Source of the DNA: Oscillospiraceae bacterium
Lineage (GTDB): Bacteria > Bacillota > Clostridia > Oscillospirales > Ruminococcaceae
Assembly (NCBI GenBank): GCA_016302655.1
Contig: JAEDNF010000088.1
Location: forward strand, 1 to 6,803
Direction of reading: 5' to 3'
DNA: 6,803 nucleotides
Shown: positions 4,880-6,803 of the stretch, in pieces
Numbering within the stretch: the first letter of the stretch is position 1
How the letters are laid out: each line of letters starts with the position of its first letter
The notes under the pieces: generated by a model
What the model was told of the DNA's origin: nothing
The model's database searches: none
The model's input: the letters and a program-made list of their open reading frames with translations, nothing else
Program-made: the position numbers and the translations under genes

Positions 4880-6803
4880 ATGAAAAGAATAAAAAAGCTG
4901 CTTTTAGGACTGGTTACCTTTGCGGCTATGGCTGTGCTCTGTGCGGTGTGTGTAGGCGCAGAAACAGCGGGGGATTATGATTACACCGTACTTGATGACG
5001 GTACTGTCAAGATAACGGGATACAGCGGAATTGCATCTGTACTTGAAATACCGGAAAGCATTGGCGGCTGTAAAGTAACAGAAATAGGTTCAAGCGCTTT
5101 CAGCGGTAACAGCACACTTACTAAGGTAGTAATACCTGATAGTGTGACTTCAATCGGTGCTTCAGCATTTTATAATTGTTCATTGCTCAGTAATGTAACA
5201 CTTTCAAAAAACATTAAAGCGATTTGGGCGTATGCGTTTTATGGTTGCACCAAACTTACAAGCATAACGATACCTAAAACTCTTGAAAGCTGCGGTGGCT
5301 GTGCCTTTGAAAAAACCGGTATTACAAAAGCCAATATTGAAAACGGCGCGACATCGGTTGTTGACGAGTTATTTTTTAACTGTACTACTCTTAAAGAAGT
5401 AACTATACCCGATACAGTTATCTCTATAGGCAATGATGGCGGCGAAGGTGCATTCAGCGGATGTTCAAGCCTGACAACAATCACTATTCCCAATAGCGTA
5501 AAATCTATCGGCGGAAGTGCATTCAGCAGATCAGGCTTAGTTTCTATAACTATCCCCGATAGCGTTACATCTATTGGCAGCAGCGCTTTTTATGATTGCT
5601 CGGCATTGAGCAAAATAACTCTTCCAAAATATATTACAACAATCGGAAGTTATGTGTTTTACGGTTGCACCGGACTTACAAGCATAACAATACCTAAAAC
5701 TCTTGAAAGCTGCGGCGGCTATGTCTTTGAAAAAACCGGTATTACAAAAGCCGAGATTGAAAACGGTGCGACGTCGGTTCTTGCCAGTCTATTCACTAAC
5801 TGTACTACACTTAAAGAAGTAATAATACCCGACACAGTTATCTCTATCGGCAACAGTGCATTCAGCGGATGTTCAAGCCTGTCAAAAATCACTATTCCCG
5901 ATAGCGTAACATCTATCGGCGGAAGTGCATTCAGCAGATCAGGCTTAGTGTCAATAGCAATACCGTATAAGATAACCGAAATTAGCAGCTCGGCTTTTTT
6001 GAATTGCTCTTCGCTTGAGGAAGTGTCTTTACCCTCAAATCTGAAAGCTATCTATACATCTGCTTTCAATAATTGCACTTCTCTTAAATCTATTGCAATT
6101 CCAGACATGGTCACAAGTATTGGTGGCTCCGCTTTTTATAACTGTAACTCCTTGGTTTCTGTCGAAATACCCGATAGTGTGACAAGTATAGGATCTGAAG
6201 CTTTTTACAAATGTATTTCGCTTACCTCGGTTAAAATACCCGCAGGTGTTAAACAAATAGGTTCATATGCTTTCGGATATTATTATGACAGCGAAACAAG
6301 TGTAAGAACAAAAATCCCCGGTTTCAAAATCTACTGCTACTCCGGTACAGCCGGCGAAACCTACGCAAAGGAAAACGGCTTTACTTATGAACTGTTAGTC
6401 CACACCCACTCATACGGCGCATGGACAACAACAAAAGCGGCAACCTGCACAGCTTCAGGCACACAGACACGCAAATGTTCCTGCGGTGCTACCGAAACAA
6501 AGACTGTTTCGGCACTTGGTCACAACTATGTAACATCCGTAGTAAAACCCACCTACACAGCCAAAGGCTACACCCTTCACAAATGTTCAAGGTGCGGTAA
6601 CAGCTATAAGGACAACTACACCGATAAGCTCACCCTGCCTTCAGTAACCGGCTTAAAGCTCGGCGGTCGTGCTTCCAACGCTCTCCGCCTTAACTGGAAC
6701 AAGAATACATCTGCCAGAGGCTACATAATCGAGCAGTACAAGAGCGGTAAGTGGGTAAGAATTGCTAAGATAACAAGCAACGCTACAACCACCTACCGTG
6801 TAA
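4880..6803 (+). CDS. Secreted BspA-type leucine-rich-repeat protein with cysteine module and fibronectin III tail, truncated by window end
   Basis: This frame stays open from ATG 4880 to the right edge: 641 codons and one extra base, so the C-terminus is missing. Residues 1-27 are a signal peptide (MKRIKK, a hydrophobic core, then VGA before Glu28). An N-terminal cap (YDYTVLDDGTVKITGY) leads into about 18 LRR_5/Treponema-type repeats of roughly 23 residues (about 55-505), with the pattern IPDSVTSIGSSAFYNCSSL, closed by the usual SGTAGETYAKENGFTYELL cap. Residues 508-585 form a His/Cys module with C523, C533, C535, C569 and C572. From about 586 a fibronectin type III-like domain begins (VTGLKL, LRLNWNKN, GYIIEQY). 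Such proteins are exported and often act in adhesion or substrate binding; a cell-anchoring, dockerin or further binding domain may follow beyond the window. It has its own promoter and ribosome site. The repeats contain a recent tandem duplication, and codon use changes near 6310. The specific ligand is unknown. Confidence 0.9.
   Translation, partial: MKRIKKLLLGLVTFAAMAVLCAVCVGAETAGDYDYTVLDDGTVKITGYSGIASVLEIPESIGGCKVTEIGSSAFSGNSTLTKVVIPDSVTSIGASAFYNCSLLSNVTLSKNIKAIWAYAFYGCTKLTSITIPKTLESCGGCAFEKTGITKANIENGATSVVDELFFNCTTLKEVTIPDTVISIGNDGGEGAFSGCSSLTTITIPNSVKSIGGSAFSRSGLVSITIPDSVTSIGSSAFYDCSALSKITLPKYITTIGSYVFYGCTGLTSITIPKTLESCGGYVFEKTGITKAEIENGATSVLASLFTNCTTLKEVIIPDTVISIGNSAFSGCSSLSKITIPDSVTSIGGSAFSRSGLVSIAIPYKITEISSSAFLNCSSLEEVSLPSNLKAIYTSAFNNCTSLKSIAIPDMVTSIGGSAFYNCNSLVSVEIPDSVTSIGSEAFYKCISLTSVKIPAGVKQIGSYAFGYYYDSETSVRTKIPGFKIYCYSGTAGETYAKENGFTYELLVHTHSYGAWTTTKAATCTASGTQTRKCSCGATETKTVSALGHNYVTSVVKPTYTAKGYTLHKCSRCGNSYKDNYTDKLTLPSVTGLKLGGRASNALRLNWNKNTSARGYIIEQYKSGKWVRIAKITSNATTTYRV
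5129..5956 (+). repeat. Tandem duplication of a six-LRR block inside the surface-protein gene
   Basis: Unit A (5129-5548, 140 codons) and unit B (5549-5956, 136 codons) each encode six LRR_5 repeats in the same order. Both include the atypical pair beginning IPKTLESCGG and IENGATSV. The match is strongest between 5236-5541 and 5656-5949, roughly 89% identical by hand count. One 12-nt in-frame difference sets them apart: unit A has GNDGGEGAFSG where unit B has GNSAFSG (5430-5460 against 5850-5868). Substitutions cluster near 5360-5390. Confidence 0.88.

Noticed and set aside
4931..4960. Lipoprotein signal at Cys21 or Cys24 of the LRR protein
   Set aside because: Residue -1 is Leu or Val, not the Gly/Ala/Ser expected in a lipobox; a type I site after VGA (residue 27) fits better.
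5239..5493. Antisense open frames within the LRR gene (also 6035-6256)
   Set aside because: They are by-products of the repetitive sense coding sequence and have no start signals.
5129..6290. CRISPR-like or non-coding repeat array
   Set aside because: The periodicity is about 69 nt, in frame, and encodes LRR_5 repeats; there are no identical direct repeats with unique spacers.

Overview
The window looks like chromosomal DNA from an anaerobic Gram-positive Clostridia lineage. The closest impression is Oscillospiraceae/Ruminococcaceae, possibly a relative of [Eubacterium] siraeum. This assignment is inference: it rests on moderate GC, strong AGGAGG-type ribosome sites, near-consensus sigma-A promoters, compact Firmicutes-style Ilv and RsmA proteins, and a secreted BspA-type leucine-rich-repeat protein with a fibronectin-III tail. 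Every gene is on the + strand.

Layout. (1) Positions 2-274 hold the 3' end of, or a complete, small charged protein that I do not recognise. It sits 24 nt upstream of rsmA (ksgA, 299-1159), the 16S rRNA adenine dimethyltransferase, and is probably co-transcribed with it. (2) The 197-nt gap 1160-1356 carries two inverted repeats behind rsmA, then a near-perfect sigma-A promoter (1242-1270) and a short leader with two hairpins. (3) This promoter should drive ilvB-ilvN-ilvC (1357-2988, 3002-3493, 3553-4590). These encode the large and small subunits of acetohydroxyacid synthase and ketol-acid reductoisomerase, the first two common steps of valine, leucine and isoleucine synthesis. A strong intrinsic terminator (4621-4651) closes the operon. 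ilvD, ilvE and leu genes are not in the window. (4) The 289-nt gap 4591-4879 contains that terminator, a second long inverted repeat, and a promoter matching the sigma-A consensus at all twelve hexamer positions. (5) From 4880 to beyond the right edge runs an open frame for a secreted protein: a signal peptide, about 18 BspA/LRR_5 repeats, a cysteine-containing linker module and the start of a fibronectin type III domain. Two six-repeat blocks in it (5129-5548 and 5549-5956) are a tandem duplication.

How the genes work together. IlvB and IlvN form one enzyme, with IlvN predicted to confer valine feedback inhibition. Its acetolactate or acetohydroxybutyrate product is the substrate of IlvC. 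rsmA and the LRR gene are functionally unrelated neighbours with their own transcription signals.

I found no unmistakably new system. The points most worth a second look are the recent-looking internal duplication and mosaic composition of the LRR gene, the hairpin at the extreme 5' end of the ilv transcript, and two unusual features of IlvB (a changed RFDDR motif and a short C-terminus).
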